Below are positions 8,502-16,545 of a stretch of 63,450 bases of DNA, piece after piece. Both the position numbers and the translations under genes were made by a program. Where the stretch lies: contig JASMKM010000079.1 of the NCBI GenBank assembly GCA_030749235.1, forward strand, positions 1 through 63,450. Reading direction: 5' to 3'. Below the pieces are notes generated by a model. That model had not been told where the DNA came from and made no database searches. It worked only from the letters and a program-made list of their open reading frames with translations. Each line of letters starts with the position of its first letter. The first letter of the stretch is position 1. The DNA is from Planctomycetota bacterium (GTDB lineage: Bacteria; Planctomycetota; UBA1135).

Positions 8502-10837
8502 ATCCTGACAACAACGAACCGGGCCCAGAACAGGGCCCACAGAAGCGCGGCGGCGGAATACTCGTCGGGCTCGTGGTGGTGACTCTGCTCGCCCTCGCCT
8601 TCTTCGGCAGCGACACGCCTACCGCCCCCATGAGCATGGACCAGTTGTGGGTCGACCTCTACACCGGGGAAGTCGATACCTTCAGCGCCAACGACTCGCA
8701 CACATCCTTCTCTATCAAACTAAAAAACGGTGAGACCCGCACTGTCACCGTGCCTGATGCGCGCTTGATGTGGGAAGAGGTCGGCCAAATTCACGCCAAG
8801 AGTCGGCGTATGAGCCCGTCGATCCCGTTCGCTTCCTTCATGGAACGGATGCACACGCCGCCCACCAGCGGGGAGGCGATTGTGGCTCCGGGGGCAGAGA
8901 TGCTCGCGATCGAGGACCTGCCCAAAAACGCGCTGATCCCGCTGAAAGGATATCCGCTGCACATCATGAAACTCAGCGATCCGATGGATCCCAAGAGTAT
9001 GGTGCTGCATCGCCAGCGATTCTTTGTCGAATACGCCGACGTCACCGGCACGCATTACGCCGAGATCGAGTCGACCTCAAGCGATGATTCCGAGATCGAC
9101 CTGCTCAGCTTGGTGCAAGCCTTCAAGCAAGCCGACGTCGAGCTGGCCACCGACCTCACCTTCGACACCGCAACCGGCCCGACCACCGAGTCGACCAGCG
9201 CATTCACCACCATCCTGGTGAGCTTTGGCCCGATCCTGCTGTTCCTTGTGTTGTTCTGGTTCCTATTCATGCGCCAGATGAAGGGGCAAGGTCAAGGCAT
9301 GTTGGGCTTTGGCAAGTCGCGCGCCACGGTCTACAACAAGGAAAACCGTACCGGCGTGACTTTCGACGACGTCGCCGGCATCGAGGAGGCTCTTGAGGAA
9401 GTTTCCGAAATCACCGAGTTCCTGCGCAACCCCGATAAGTTCACCCGCTTGGGTGGCCGCATTCCACGCGGTGTGATGCTGGTGGGCCCTCCCGGCACCG
9501 GCAAGACTTTGCTCGCCAAGGCCATTGCCGGCGAAGCCGATGTGCCCTTCATCTCGATCAGCGGTTCGGACTTCGTCGAGATGTTCGTCGGCGTCGGTGC
9601 CAGCCGCGTACGAGACCTCTTCGAAGGTGCGCGCAAGGAAGCACCTTGCATCATCTTCCTCGATGAGATCGATGCCGTCGGCCGCAAGCGTGGCTCCGGC
9701 ATGGGCGGCGGCAACGATGAGCGTGAACAGACGCTGAACGCAATCCTCGTCGAGATGGACGGATTCAGTTCCGATGACCGCGTAATTGTGATCGCCGCGA
9801 CCAACCGTCCGGACGTGCTCGATAGCGCCTTGCTGCGCCCCGGACGTTTCGACCGCGAGATTGTCATCGACCTGCCCGACGTGAAGGGTCGCGAGAAAAT
9901 CCTGGTCGTGCACACCAAAGCAGTGAAGCTCGACCCGAGTGTCGACCTTGCCGTGGTCGCGCGCGGCACGCCTGGCTTCTCCGGTGCGGAGCTCGCCGCC
10001 TTGACCAACGAGGCCGCCATCCTCGCCGCCATGCGTGGACATACTTGGGTTACCCAGGGCGACCTGGAAGAGGCACGCGACAAGGTGCGTTTTGGCCGCC
10101 AAAAGAAGTCGCATGTGATGGAAGAGGAAGACAAGACCATCACCGCCTATCACGAGGCTGGCCACGCCGTGGTCAACGCCTTTATGAAGCACACCGACCC
10201 GGTCCACAAGATCACCATCATCCCCCGCGGCATGGCACTGGGGGCGACGATGTTCCTGCCCGAGAAAGACCGCATGCATTGGTCGCGCAATCGCTTGCTG
10301 GACGAGATCTGTTGCCTTTATGGTGGCCGCCTGGCCGAGGAGCTGTTCTGTGACGACATCACCACTGGTGCGTCCAGCGACATCGAACGTGCATCCAGCT
10401 TGGCTCGTCAGATGATTACCCATTGGGGCATGAGCAAGAAGCTTGGTGCAATCAATTTCGGCGAACGTCAAGGCAATGATTTCCTCGGCAACGAATATGG
10501 CATGGGCAAGGAGCATTCCCCCGCCACTGCCCAAGTGATCGATGACGAAGTCGCCGCGCTGCTCGACGAGCAGTATCAACGTGCACATCGGATCCTCGAT
10601 GACAATCGCGACCTAATGGAGCGTGTGACCGAAGCCTTGATGCGTTATGAGAATGTCACCAAGGCCGAGTTCGAGATGCTCGTTGCTGGTTCCAGCGTGG
10701 AGGAGATGCATGCGACAAGCCCGCCGAACGGCGATGCTGAACGCAAATCCCCTCCGCCGATGCCAATCCCTGAAGCTCCGGTGGCGACGCCGCCGGTGGA
10801 GCCGACCGAAGGCACGGAATCGCAGCCAGAGGAGTGA
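8498..10837 (+). CDS. ftsH: ATP-dependent zinc metalloprotease FtsH
   Basis: FtsH is a hexameric inner-membrane AAA+ protease. The order is standard: TM1 at about 20-36, a periplasmic domain, TM2 at about 238-258 ([13 protein letters not shown]), the AAA domain with Walker A G-P-P-G-T-G-K-T at 330-337, Walker B with D-E-I-D at 389-392, the SRH arginines in [10 protein letters not shown], and the zinc motif H-E-A-G-H at 552-556. At 779 residues it is longer than the E. coli protein because of a larger periplasmic domain and a proline-rich tail (P-P-P-M-P-I-P-E near 755). It sits mid-operon, coupled to lptE by ATGA, which suits a role in envelope quality control. Confidence 0.97.
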   Translation: MNPDNNEPGPEQGPQKRGGGILVGLVVVTLLALAFFGSDTPTAPMSMDQLWVDLYTGEVDTFSANDSHTSFSIKLKNGETRTVTVPDARLMWEEVGQIHAKSRRMSPSIPFASFMERMHTPPTSGEAIVAPGAEMLAIEDLPKNALIPLKGYPLHIMKLSDPMDPKSMVLHRQRFFVEYADVTGTHYAEIESTSSDDSEIDLLSLVQAFKQADVELATDLTFDTATGPTTESTSAFTTILVSFGPILLFLVLFWFLFMRQMKGQGQGMLGFGKSRATVYNKENRTGVTFDDVAGIEEALEEVSEITEFLRNPDKFTRLGGRIPRGVMLVGPPGTGKTLLAKAIAGEADVPFISISGSDFVEMFVGVGASRVRDLFEGARKEAPCIIFLDEIDAVGRKRGSGMGGGNDEREQTLNAILVEMDGFSSDDRVIVIAATNRPDVLDSALLRPGRFDREIVIDLPDVKGREKILVVHTKAVKLDPSVDLAVVARGTPGFSGAELAALTNEAAILAAMRGHTWVTQGDLEEARDKVRFGRQKKSHVMEEEDKTITAYHEAGHAVVNAFMKHTDPVHKITIIPRGMALGATMFLPEKDRMHWSRNRLLDEICCLYGGRLAEELFCDDITTGASSDIERASSLARQMITHWGMSKKLGAINFGERQGNDFLGNEYGMGKEHSPATAQVIDDEVAALLDEQYQRAHRILDDNRDLMERVTEALMRYENVTKAEFEMLVAGSSVEEMHATSPPNGDAERKSPPPMPIPEAPVATPPVEPTEGTESQPEE

Positions 10838-10849
10838 TAGACTGCTTCC

Positions 10850-11965
10850 ATGGTGAAGCCTTGGGAGCTGCCTTGGGCTGAAATGCCCCACCACGCCGTA
10901 CCCCTTGATTGTGGTACTTGGCGTGGCCCTTCACCATTGAGCGCAGCCTGCCAGGGCGCGCTGGCCGCCATTGGCGTTGTCGAGTTGGAGCACTTGGCCG
11001 ATGGCTCCAGCTGCTACGGCGTAATGCGCGCCGCCGAGATCCCTGTCGAGCTCGAGTATGGCGACCTCGAGAACCCTGCCTACCGCGCCCAGTGGATTGC
11101 CGCACGCTTGGCTGTCGGACGCGAGATGATGGCGCTTGAACCCGCTGCCCCACAGCTGCTCGGCATCATCAACCTCACTGAAGACTCGTTCTCCGACGGC
11201 GGCCAGGTCGGCCCGGAAGGCTTCGCATTGGCTTCTCGCGCCCAAGACTTGGCGGTCGACCAAGTGGACATCCTCGACCTCGGTGCCGAAAGCACTCGGC
11301 CCGGTGCCGAAGCGATTCCCAATCAGGTGCAGATCGAGCGCCTGTTGCCGGCGATCGAGCAGCTGCTGCCGCTGGGCAAGCCGTTATCAATCGATACGCG
11401 TAGTGCGGTGGTCGCCGCAGCTTGCCTTGATGCTGGTGCCAGCATGATCAACGACGTCAGCGGCCTGGCCGATCCGGGGATGGCACCGCTAATCGCCCAA
11501 CGTGGATGCAAGGTCTTTGCCATGCACATGCGCGGCACCCCCGCCACCATGCAAGAGCACTGCCACTATGATTTCCTGATGGGTGACTTGGCCGATGAGA
11601 TGATGCAGATTGCCCGTGTCGCTTTCGATGCGGGTATCGACCCCGACCAACTGGTGCTCGACCCTGGCATCGGTTTCGCCAAGACCGCTAGCCAATGCCG
11701 CGAGATTGTCGCGAAGTTCGGCGCTCTTCGCGCTCTCGGCCTGCCGTTGCTGGCTGGGCCATCGCGCAAATCCTTCATGGCTGACCTACTTCCCCATTGC
11801 CGCCCCAATCAACGGGATGGTGGATCCTTCGGCGCAGCTGCCCTCTGCGCCTCACAAGGCGCGAGCTTCCTGCGCCTGCATCGCGGTGGAGGTGGCTGGG
11901 ATGCCATACGCGTTGCTGCCGCCTGCGCCTTCCCAAATCAAAGTATGGTGACCGCGAAACTATGA
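10850..11965 (+). CDS. folP: dihydropteroate synthase with N-terminal extension
   Basis: The C-terminal 270 residues are a complete DHPS TIM barrel: L-G-I-I-N-L-T-E-D-S-F-S-D-G-G near 104 (usual form N-V-T-P-D-S-F), D-L-G-A-E-S-T-R-P-G-A, S-I-D-T-R, I-N-D-V-S-G-L, M-H-M-R-G-T-P-A-T-M-Q, L-D-P-G-I-G-F-A-K-T and G-P-S-R-K-S-F. It joins para-aminobenzoate to the pterin pyrophosphate in folate synthesis. About 100 residues precede the barrel, a domain absent from E. coli-type enzymes but of the kind seen in some other phyla. Its gene overlaps cdaA by ATGA, a linkage known from several phyla. Confidence 0.92.
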   Translation: MVKPWELPWAEMPHHAVPLDCGTWRGPSPLSAACQGALAAIGVVELEHLADGSSCYGVMRAAEIPVELEYGDLENPAYRAQWIAARLAVGREMMALEPAAPQLLGIINLTEDSFSDGGQVGPEGFALASRAQDLAVDQVDILDLGAESTRPGAEAIPNQVQIERLLPAIEQLLPLGKPLSIDTRSAVVAAACLDAGASMINDVSGLADPGMAPLIAQRGCKVFAMHMRGTPATMQEHCHYDFLMGDLADEMMQIARVAFDAGIDPDQLVLDPGIGFAKTASQCREIVAKFGALRALGLPLLAGPSRKSFMADLLPHCRPNQRDGGSFGAAALCASQGASFLRLHRGGGGWDAIRVAAACAFPNQSMVTAKL

Positions 11966-12777
11966 GTACCTTCCGCCTCACCGATGCCCTCGAGATCATC
12001 ATCTTGGCGGCGGCGATCTACGGCATCATGCGCTTTATCCGCAGCACGCGTGGTTTCGGCGTTTTGCGCGGCCTCTTCACCTTTACAGCTGGGGTAGTCT
12101 TGTTCATCGCCTCGCTTGACAGGTATGCACCGGGCGGTATCGACGCCATCCGCTATATCCTCGACGCGATCATCCCATACTTCGCGTTGATCATCGTGAT
12201 CCTGTTCCAGGAGGAGCTGCGCCAAGGCATCAGTCGCTTCGGACATAGCGGTCTGTTGCGCTTCGGTGGCAACACCGCAGAATCCCCTACCGAGTTGGCA
12301 AAGGTGGCGACGTCGGTGAAGCGCTTGGCCAACCAACGCGTCGGCGCACTGATCGCCTTCCAACGCGACATCTCTCTGAAGCCATTCAGCGAAGGCGCCG
12401 TGGCCCTGGACTTGCCAATCACCTCGATCATGATGGAGACCATCTTTTTCCCGGGTGGACCCTTGCACGATGGTGGCGTGGTGGTCAAGGGTAAGCGCAT
12501 CACTGCCGCCAGCTGCGTGTTCCCGCTCACCGCCAATCCCGAGACCGCCCGCCGCCTGGGCACCCGACACCGCGCGGCCCTCGGCCTGTCGGAGAAAACC
12601 GATGCCGTGGTCCTGGTCGTCAGTGAGGAGACCGGGGAGATCGCCCTCGCTGCCGACGGTGAACTGCACAAGCCGGTGACACAAGATGCGCTCGAGAAGA
12701 CCCTGAGTGAACTGCTGAAGACCGAGTCGAAAATCGTCGAGGATCACGACGCCCATGCCGCGGAGGCTAAAGCATGA
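11962..12777 (+). CDS. cdaA: diadenylate cyclase CdaA (c-di-AMP synthase)
   Basis: CdaA makes cyclic di-AMP from two ATP at the membrane. Starting at ATG 11962, which overlaps the folP stop (ATGA), gives 271 residues: three N-terminal transmembrane helices (about 8-24, 35-51 and 66-82), then the DAC domain with G-A-L-I-A-F-Q-R at 128-135, L-H-D-G-G-V-V-V at 168-175, L-G-T-R-H-R-A-A-L-G at 199-208 and V-V-S-E-E-T-G at 219-225. The family's D-G-A nucleotide motif reads D-G-G here. The open frame extends upstream to 11797, but that stretch lies inside folP. The order cdaA-cdaR-glmM matches Firmicutes, where the three proteins interact. Confidence 0.93.
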   Translation: MSTFRLTDALEIIILAAAIYGIMRFIRSTRGFGVLRGLFTFTAGVVLFIASLDRYAPGGIDAIRYILDAIIPYFALIIVILFQEELRQGISRFGHSGLLRFGGNTAESPTELAKVATSVKRLANQRVGALIAFQRDISLKPFSEGAVALDLPITSIMMETIFFPGGPLHDGGVVVKGKRITAASCVFPLTANPETARRLGTRHRAALGLSEKTDAVVLVVSEETGEIALAADGELHKPVTQDALEKTLSELLKTESKIVEDHDAHAAEAKA

Positions 12778-13928
12778 AACCCTTCCTCGCCTTCCTGCTG
12801 AAAGACTGGCGCCGCAAGCTGGGCGCCATCGCCATCGCCTTGGCCCTGTGGTCGTGGATTGAAGGACGCATCGCCAACGATGCCGACCTCACATTGAAGA
12901 TTGCCTTCACCACCGAGGACATCGGCACTCCGGATGACTTCCAATTGCTAATCCAAGCCCCTCCGGGGTGGGTATTAACCGATCCGCCAATCGGCAGCTC
13001 GCTCACCATCTGGGTCAACGGCTCAAAGTCCGAGATTCAGAGCTTCACCACCAAGCAATGCGCAGCCAACTTCGTGGCGAACTTCATTCCCGACGAGGAG
13101 GACAACCTCTACACCGTAGACGTCTCCCCCGAGGAGCTGGATTGGATGCGCCCGGGAGATGCGCAAATGCTGCTTGGTGATATCCCTGAGAGCCAGAAGA
13201 TGCTCAAGCAATTGGTCTTTGAACGCGTAAAGACCGCCACCGTATCGCTGACACCCAGTGAAGTCCAAGTCGATGGGACACCGTCGGAAGCTCATGAGGT
13301 CCGCAGCGAGCAGCTACGGTTCACACCGAACACGGTCACGCTGACCGGGCCACAAGCCACCTTGGACAGTCTGTTGGCCGAAATCGCGGAAGCCCATTCC
13401 GCCGTTGGCGAAATCCTCAACTCCGCGCTGCTTGAGGACCTGCAGGTCCCGGAAGGAACGCGCATCGACATCAGTCAATCCGCTGGCCTGAATCAACGCT
13501 GGGTACGTAAGGGAATCAAAATGAACCCGCCGCTGGTCCTGGTCGATGCGATGGTGCGCCTGAAGGATCCGATCCGCATCCAGTTCAATCCCACCTTGGA
13601 AAATATCCATGTGACCCGTACCAACGATTCCGCCGCGGCGGACATCTGGGAACTGGCATGGGAACCGGAACCGTGGTGGGTCAGCCTGCCGCACGTCGAG
13701 AGTGACCGTCTCATCTCCGAGACTTGGGTTCAGGAACATGTGCGTCTTTTCGTCCCCCTTCACACCCTTAATCCCGACGATGTGCTGACATCGCAGAAGG
13801 TGCGGATTGAAGCCCATATCGTCGGGATTGAAGACTCGGATGACCAGAGTTTCTTTGAACAGCATCTCGTTATCGGTCCGGAAGAAGGCAGCGATAACGA
13901 CATGATCACCGTCAAACGAAAGCAATGA
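12774..13928 (+). CDS. cdaR: YbbR-domain protein, CdaR-like regulator of CdaA
   Basis: A 384-residue membrane-anchored protein: one TM segment near the N-terminus (K-L-G-A-I-A-I-A-L-A-L-W-S-W at about 15-28) followed by extracytoplasmic YbbR-type beta repeats, for example V-S-L-T-P-S-E-V-Q-V-D-G-T near 160 and T-L-T-G-P-Q-A-T-L near 183. CdaR binds and modulates CdaA in Bacillus and Listeria. Position between cdaA and glmM, with ATGA overlaps on both sides, is the main support for naming it. The later half is divergent and not clearly assignable to YbbR repeats. Confidence 0.78.
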   Translation: MKPFLAFLLKDWRRKLGAIAIALALWSWIEGRIANDADLTLKIAFTTEDIGTPDDFQLLIQAPPGWVLTDPPIGSSLTIWVNGSKSEIQSFTTKQCAANFVANFIPDEEDNLYTVDVSPEELDWMRPGDAQMLLGDIPESQKMLKQLVFERVKTATVSLTPSEVQVDGTPSEAHEVRSEQLRFTPNTVTLTGPQATLDSLLAEIAEAHSAVGEILNSALLEDLQVPEGTRIDISQSAGLNQRWVRKGIKMNPPLVLVDAMVRLKDPIRIQFNPTLENIHVTRTNDSAAADIWELAWEPEPWWVSLPHVESDRLISETWVQEHVRLFVPLHTLNPDDVLTSQKVRIEAHIVGIEDSDDQSFFEQHLVIGPEEGSDNDMITVKRKQ

Positions 13929-15295
13929 GTACCCCCCGGCTCTTCGGTACCGATGGCATGCGCGGCAAGGCAGGCGAATATCCCCTGGTGCCAGACCTCC
14001 TCGAGCGCCTCGGCTGGGTCTTGGCCTCGCGGATTCACGGTGATGACCCCAGCAACCTCGGCGAGCGTCATCGTGTACTGATCGGTCACGATGGGCGTGA
14101 AAGCGGTGAGACCTTGGTGGCCGCGGTCGCTGCTGGCCTTACCCGTGGCGGCATCGATGTCGACGTCGTGGGCTTGGCTCCCACACCTTGCATCGCTTAC
14201 CTGACCTTTTGCGGCCCTTATCAGGCTGGTGTGGTGGTCTCGGCGTCGCATAACCCGGCCGACGACAACGGCATCAAGCTGCTCGGACGCAGCGGCACCA
14301 AGCTCGCCGATGCCCTCGAGGAGGAACTCGAGACTGCCCTGCTCCATCATGAGGAAATCACCGAATCCGCCGCACATGGAGAAATCTCTCGCACCAAGAA
14401 CCTGGTAGCTGATTACATCGGCTGGTTACGCGGACAGGCTTTCCCCGAGCTCGACTTAAGCGGCATGCGCATCCTTGTCGATTGCGCCAACGGTGCGGCG
14501 TCAGAGTTGGTGCCGCGCGTGCTGAAGGCATTCGGCGCCGAAGCGGTCACCATCCATGATCATCCTGACGGCCGCAACATCAACGAGAACTGCGGAGCCT
14601 TGCATCCGGAGGTCGCCGCCGAAGCCATCGCCGGCACCGATTGCGACATGGGCCTCAGCCTCGATGGCGATGCCGACCGTGGCATGTTATGCGACCGCAA
14701 TGGTCGCATCCTAGACGGCGACGCCATCCTCGCAGGCCTTGGCGTCTCGATGTGTCTGAACGGAGAGCTGAAGGACAACACGGTAGTGGCCACGGTCATG
14801 AGCAATTTGGCCTTGGAGCGCTGTATTCAGGCCGCTGGAGGCAATTTGCTGCGCGCTGCCGTTGGCGACCGCTACGTCGCAGCGACGATGCGTGAAGGCG
14901 ACTACAACCTCGGTGGCGAGAAGTCTGGTCACATCCTCTTCGGTGAGGATCACGGCTTCCGCGGCGACGGCATCTACACCCTGTTGCGCGTGCTGCAGGT
15001 GATACGCCGCGACCAATTGAAGCCGGAGAACTTTGCTGGCGACTACATCGACCTGCCGCAACGACTGGTGAGCTTGCCGGTCACGGCGCGCAAGCCGATG
15101 GAGGATATGCCATTTTTGACCGCGGCCTGCAAGAAAGTCGAGGAAGACCTCGGCGAGCGCGGTCGCATCGTAGTGCGTTTCTCGGGCACTGAACTGCGCC
15201 TGCGCTTGATGGTCGAGGCTACTGAGGCTGCCTTGGTCGACAACGCACTAGAGCGTCTGCAGAAAGCCGTCGAGAAGGAGAACATCCTCGCCTGA
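13925..15295 (+). CDS. glmM: phosphoglucosamine mutase
   Basis: GlmM converts glucosamine-6-phosphate to glucosamine-1-phosphate, leading to UDP-GlcNAc for peptidoglycan and lipid A. The four domain signatures are present: R-L-F-G-T-D-G-M-R-G at 5-14, the phosphoserine loop S-A-S-H-N-P at 106-111 (active Ser 108), the Mg site L-D-G-D-A-D-R near 245, the sugar loop G-E-K-S-G-H near 325 and the phosphate loop R-F-S-G-T-E near 420 (more often R-P-S-G-T-E). Its 456 residues are normal. It completes the cdaA-cdaR-glmM trio, in which GlmM of Firmicutes inhibits CdaA. Confidence 0.95.
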   Translation: MSTPRLFGTDGMRGKAGEYPLVPDLLERLGWVLASRIHGDDPSNLGERHRVLIGHDGRESGETLVAAVAAGLTRGGIDVDVVGLAPTPCIAYLTFCGPYQAGVVVSASHNPADDNGIKLLGRSGTKLADALEEELETALLHHEEITESAAHGEISRTKNLVADYIGWLRGQAFPELDLSGMRILVDCANGAASELVPRVLKAFGAEAVTIHDHPDGRNINENCGALHPEVAAEAIAGTDCDMGLSLDGDADRGMLCDRNGRILDGDAILAGLGVSMCLNGELKDNTVVATVMSNLALERCIQAAGGNLLRAAVGDRYVAATMREGDYNLGGEKSGHILFGEDHGFRGDGIYTLLRVLQVIRRDQLKPENFAGDYIDLPQRLVSLPVTARKPMEDMPFLTAACKKVEEDLGERGRIVVRFSGTELRLRLMVEATEAALVDNALERLQKAVEKENILA

Positions 15296-15298
15296 ACC

Positions 15299-15940
15299 AT
15301 GTCCGACCTGGTGCTCGCCTTCGAGCTGTCGGGCAAGACCACGACGGCTGCACTCGGTGATGGCTCCGAGATTATCAGTCATGACTTCAGTGGCTCGCGT
15401 GGGCGCGCACTGCTTGGCGCAATCGATTTCCTGCTGCAACAAAAGCAGATAAGCCGGGAGCACATCGGTGCGGTCATTGTGGGCGTAGGCCCTGGTTCTT
15501 ATACCGGCCTACGCATCGCATGCAGCGCGGCAGTGACCTTGGCAATGGCCTTGGACATCCCATCGCTTGGCATGAACTCCTTCGAAGCCGCTGCCTATAT
15601 GTGTGATCATGATGGCCCCGTACATGTCCTACTGGATGCCTATCGCAATCAGGTCTATCACGCTTGTTTCCATCGCCAAGGATCCGCACTAGTCACCTTG
15701 CAGCAAGCACAAGTCATCGAGAAGGAAGAAGCTCTTGAGCGCGTATCCGAAGGCCAATGCTATTTGGGAGATTCCCGGTTTGCAGGCTCTGGAAGCACCC
15801 TGATTGGCAATTCAAATGCAACAGCCTCGGCCTTGTTGGAACTTGCCTTCGCGCGTGGCTTACGCGCGGACGGCAGTGGCCTGGAATCTGCTTTGCCTGC
15901 CTCGCCGCTGTACTTACGCCCTGCTGCCTTCCGCTCCTAG
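15299..15940 (+). CDS. tsaB: tRNA threonylcarbamoyladenosine biosynthesis protein TsaB
   Basis: TsaB is the non-catalytic ASKHA partner of TsaD in making t6A37 of ANN-decoding tRNAs. The 213-residue protein shows the N-terminal strand pair, the hallmark V-G-V-G-P-G-S-Y-T-G-L-R-I at about 61-73 and the A-L-D-I-P-S-L-G-M-N-S-F-E segment near 84-96. The C-terminal half is short and divergent, as usual. It follows glmM by 3 nt and is the last gene of the 5-16 kb series. The hairpin 49 nt beyond its stop is oriented to terminate the opposite-strand histone gene. Confidence 0.88.
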   Translation: MSDLVLAFELSGKTTTAALGDGSEIISHDFSGSRGRALLGAIDFLLQQKQISREHIGAVIVGVGPGSYTGLRIACSAAVTLAMALDIPSLGMNSFEAAAYMCDHDGPVHVLLDAYRNQVYHACFHRQGSALVTLQQAQVIEKEEALERVSEGQCYLGDSRFAGSGSTLIGNSNATASALLELAFARGLRADGSGLESALPASPLYLRPAAFRS

Positions 15941-15980
15941 GCGGCAAAGCGACCTGGCACCATTCGTGAGCGTATGCCCT

Positions 15981-16022
15981 CAAAACGAAGAGGGCATGCC
16001 TGCCGAAGCAGCCATGCCCTCT
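15981..16022 (-). terminator. intrinsic terminator of the histone gene
   Basis: On the minus strand, 27 nt after the histone stop, a 10-bp perfect stem (AGAGGGCATG with CATGCCCTCT, 15989-15998 and 16013-16022) encloses an inner TGC-TTCG-GCA hairpin, giving a stable UUCG tetraloop. It is followed by TCGTTTTG (15988-15981). The plus-strand flank lacks a T run, so it serves the minus-strand gene. Confidence 0.75.
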
Positions 16023-16049
16023 CGTGCTCGTCTCTACGAGCGAACCTGC

Positions 16050-16367
16050 TTACAGATCCTGTGGACGCAAGGTCTTGCGGCCGTTCTCGGTGGCGCGGTT
16101 CTCTGCAGCCTTGATCGCATCGCGCACGAATGAATCGAGGGCGCCGTAGAAGTCGCCGGAGACGTTGCACTGAGCAACCGCGTTCTTTGTGCGGCTCTTG
16201 GAGATGATCAACTCAGTGACCTTAGCCTTCTTGGCACCTCGCTTGGTGGCCTTTTTCTTAGCAGCCTTCTTCTTTGGAGCAGCCTTACGGGCGGCTTTCT
16301 TCTTAGGAGCAGCCTTCTTACCGGCCTTCTTCGTTACCTTCTTCGCAGCTTTCTTTCTGGCAGCCAT
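16050..16367 (-). CDS. lysine-tailed bacterial histone (H1-like tail plus short-alpha3 histone fold)
   Basis: Starting at ATG 16367 gives 105 residues. Residues 2-49 are a Lys/Ala/Pro tail of the H1/KAAK type (K-K-A-A-K-K-V-T-K-K and A-P-K-K-K-A-A repeats). Residues 50-105 read as a histone fold: a short helix I-S-K-S-R-T-K-N-A-V, a loop with N-V-S-G-D, a long helix F-Y-G-A-L-D-S-F-V-R-D-A-I-K-A-A-E-N-R-A, then N-G-R-K-T-L-R-P-Q-D-L. The R-K-T-x-R-P-x-D-L ending is the loop-2/alpha-3 signature of archaeal histones, with alpha 3 cut to a few residues as in known bacterial histones. DNA binding in the nucleoid is inferred. The frame extends upstream, but that part lacks coding character. Confidence 0.85.
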   Translation of the reverse strand: MAARKKAAKKVTKKAGKKAAPKKKAARKAAPKKKAAKKKATKRGAKKAKVTELIISKSRTKNAVAQCNVSGDFYGALDSFVRDAIKAAENRATENGRKTLRPQDL

Positions 16368-16461
16368 GATGATTCTTGTGGTTTGTTGTTTACGTTCCGC
16401 AGGAGGCGGAAACGGAGGAAAGTGGTGAAAGAACGGCGTATTCGCCATTCCCTGCGCGGAT

Positions 16462-16489
16462 TGTGTAATAACGACGAGGTCTAAGTCAA
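16462..16489 (-). promoter_or_regulatory. sigma70-like promoter of the histone gene
   Basis: On the minus strand TTGACT (16489-16484), a 16-bp spacer and TACACA (16467-16462) form a good housekeeping promoter. It predicts a 5' leader of about 90 nt before ATG 16367. The leader contains a hairpin TTCCGC-CTCCT-GCGGAA (16411-16395). Confidence 0.5.
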
Positions 16490-16545
16490 CGTGGAAATGC
16501 CGAATTTGGCCAGGAAATCTAAATTCTGGCACGTATGCTCTTACC

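Noticed and set aside
9263-10588. A 441-codon minus-strand frame
   Set aside because: It is antisense to the strongly conserved AAA and protease parts of ftsH and shows no homology pattern of its own.
11797-11961. Extended N-terminus of cdaA
   Set aside because: The extra 55 codons overlap the end of folP in another frame, and the conserved first TM helix begins right after ATG 11962.
16189-16428. A 79-codon plus-strand frame rich in Phe, Ala and Leu that looks like a membrane protein
   Set aside because: It is the exact antisense of the Lys/Ala tail of the histone gene (AAG read backwards gives CTT), so the apparent hydrophobicity is an artefact.
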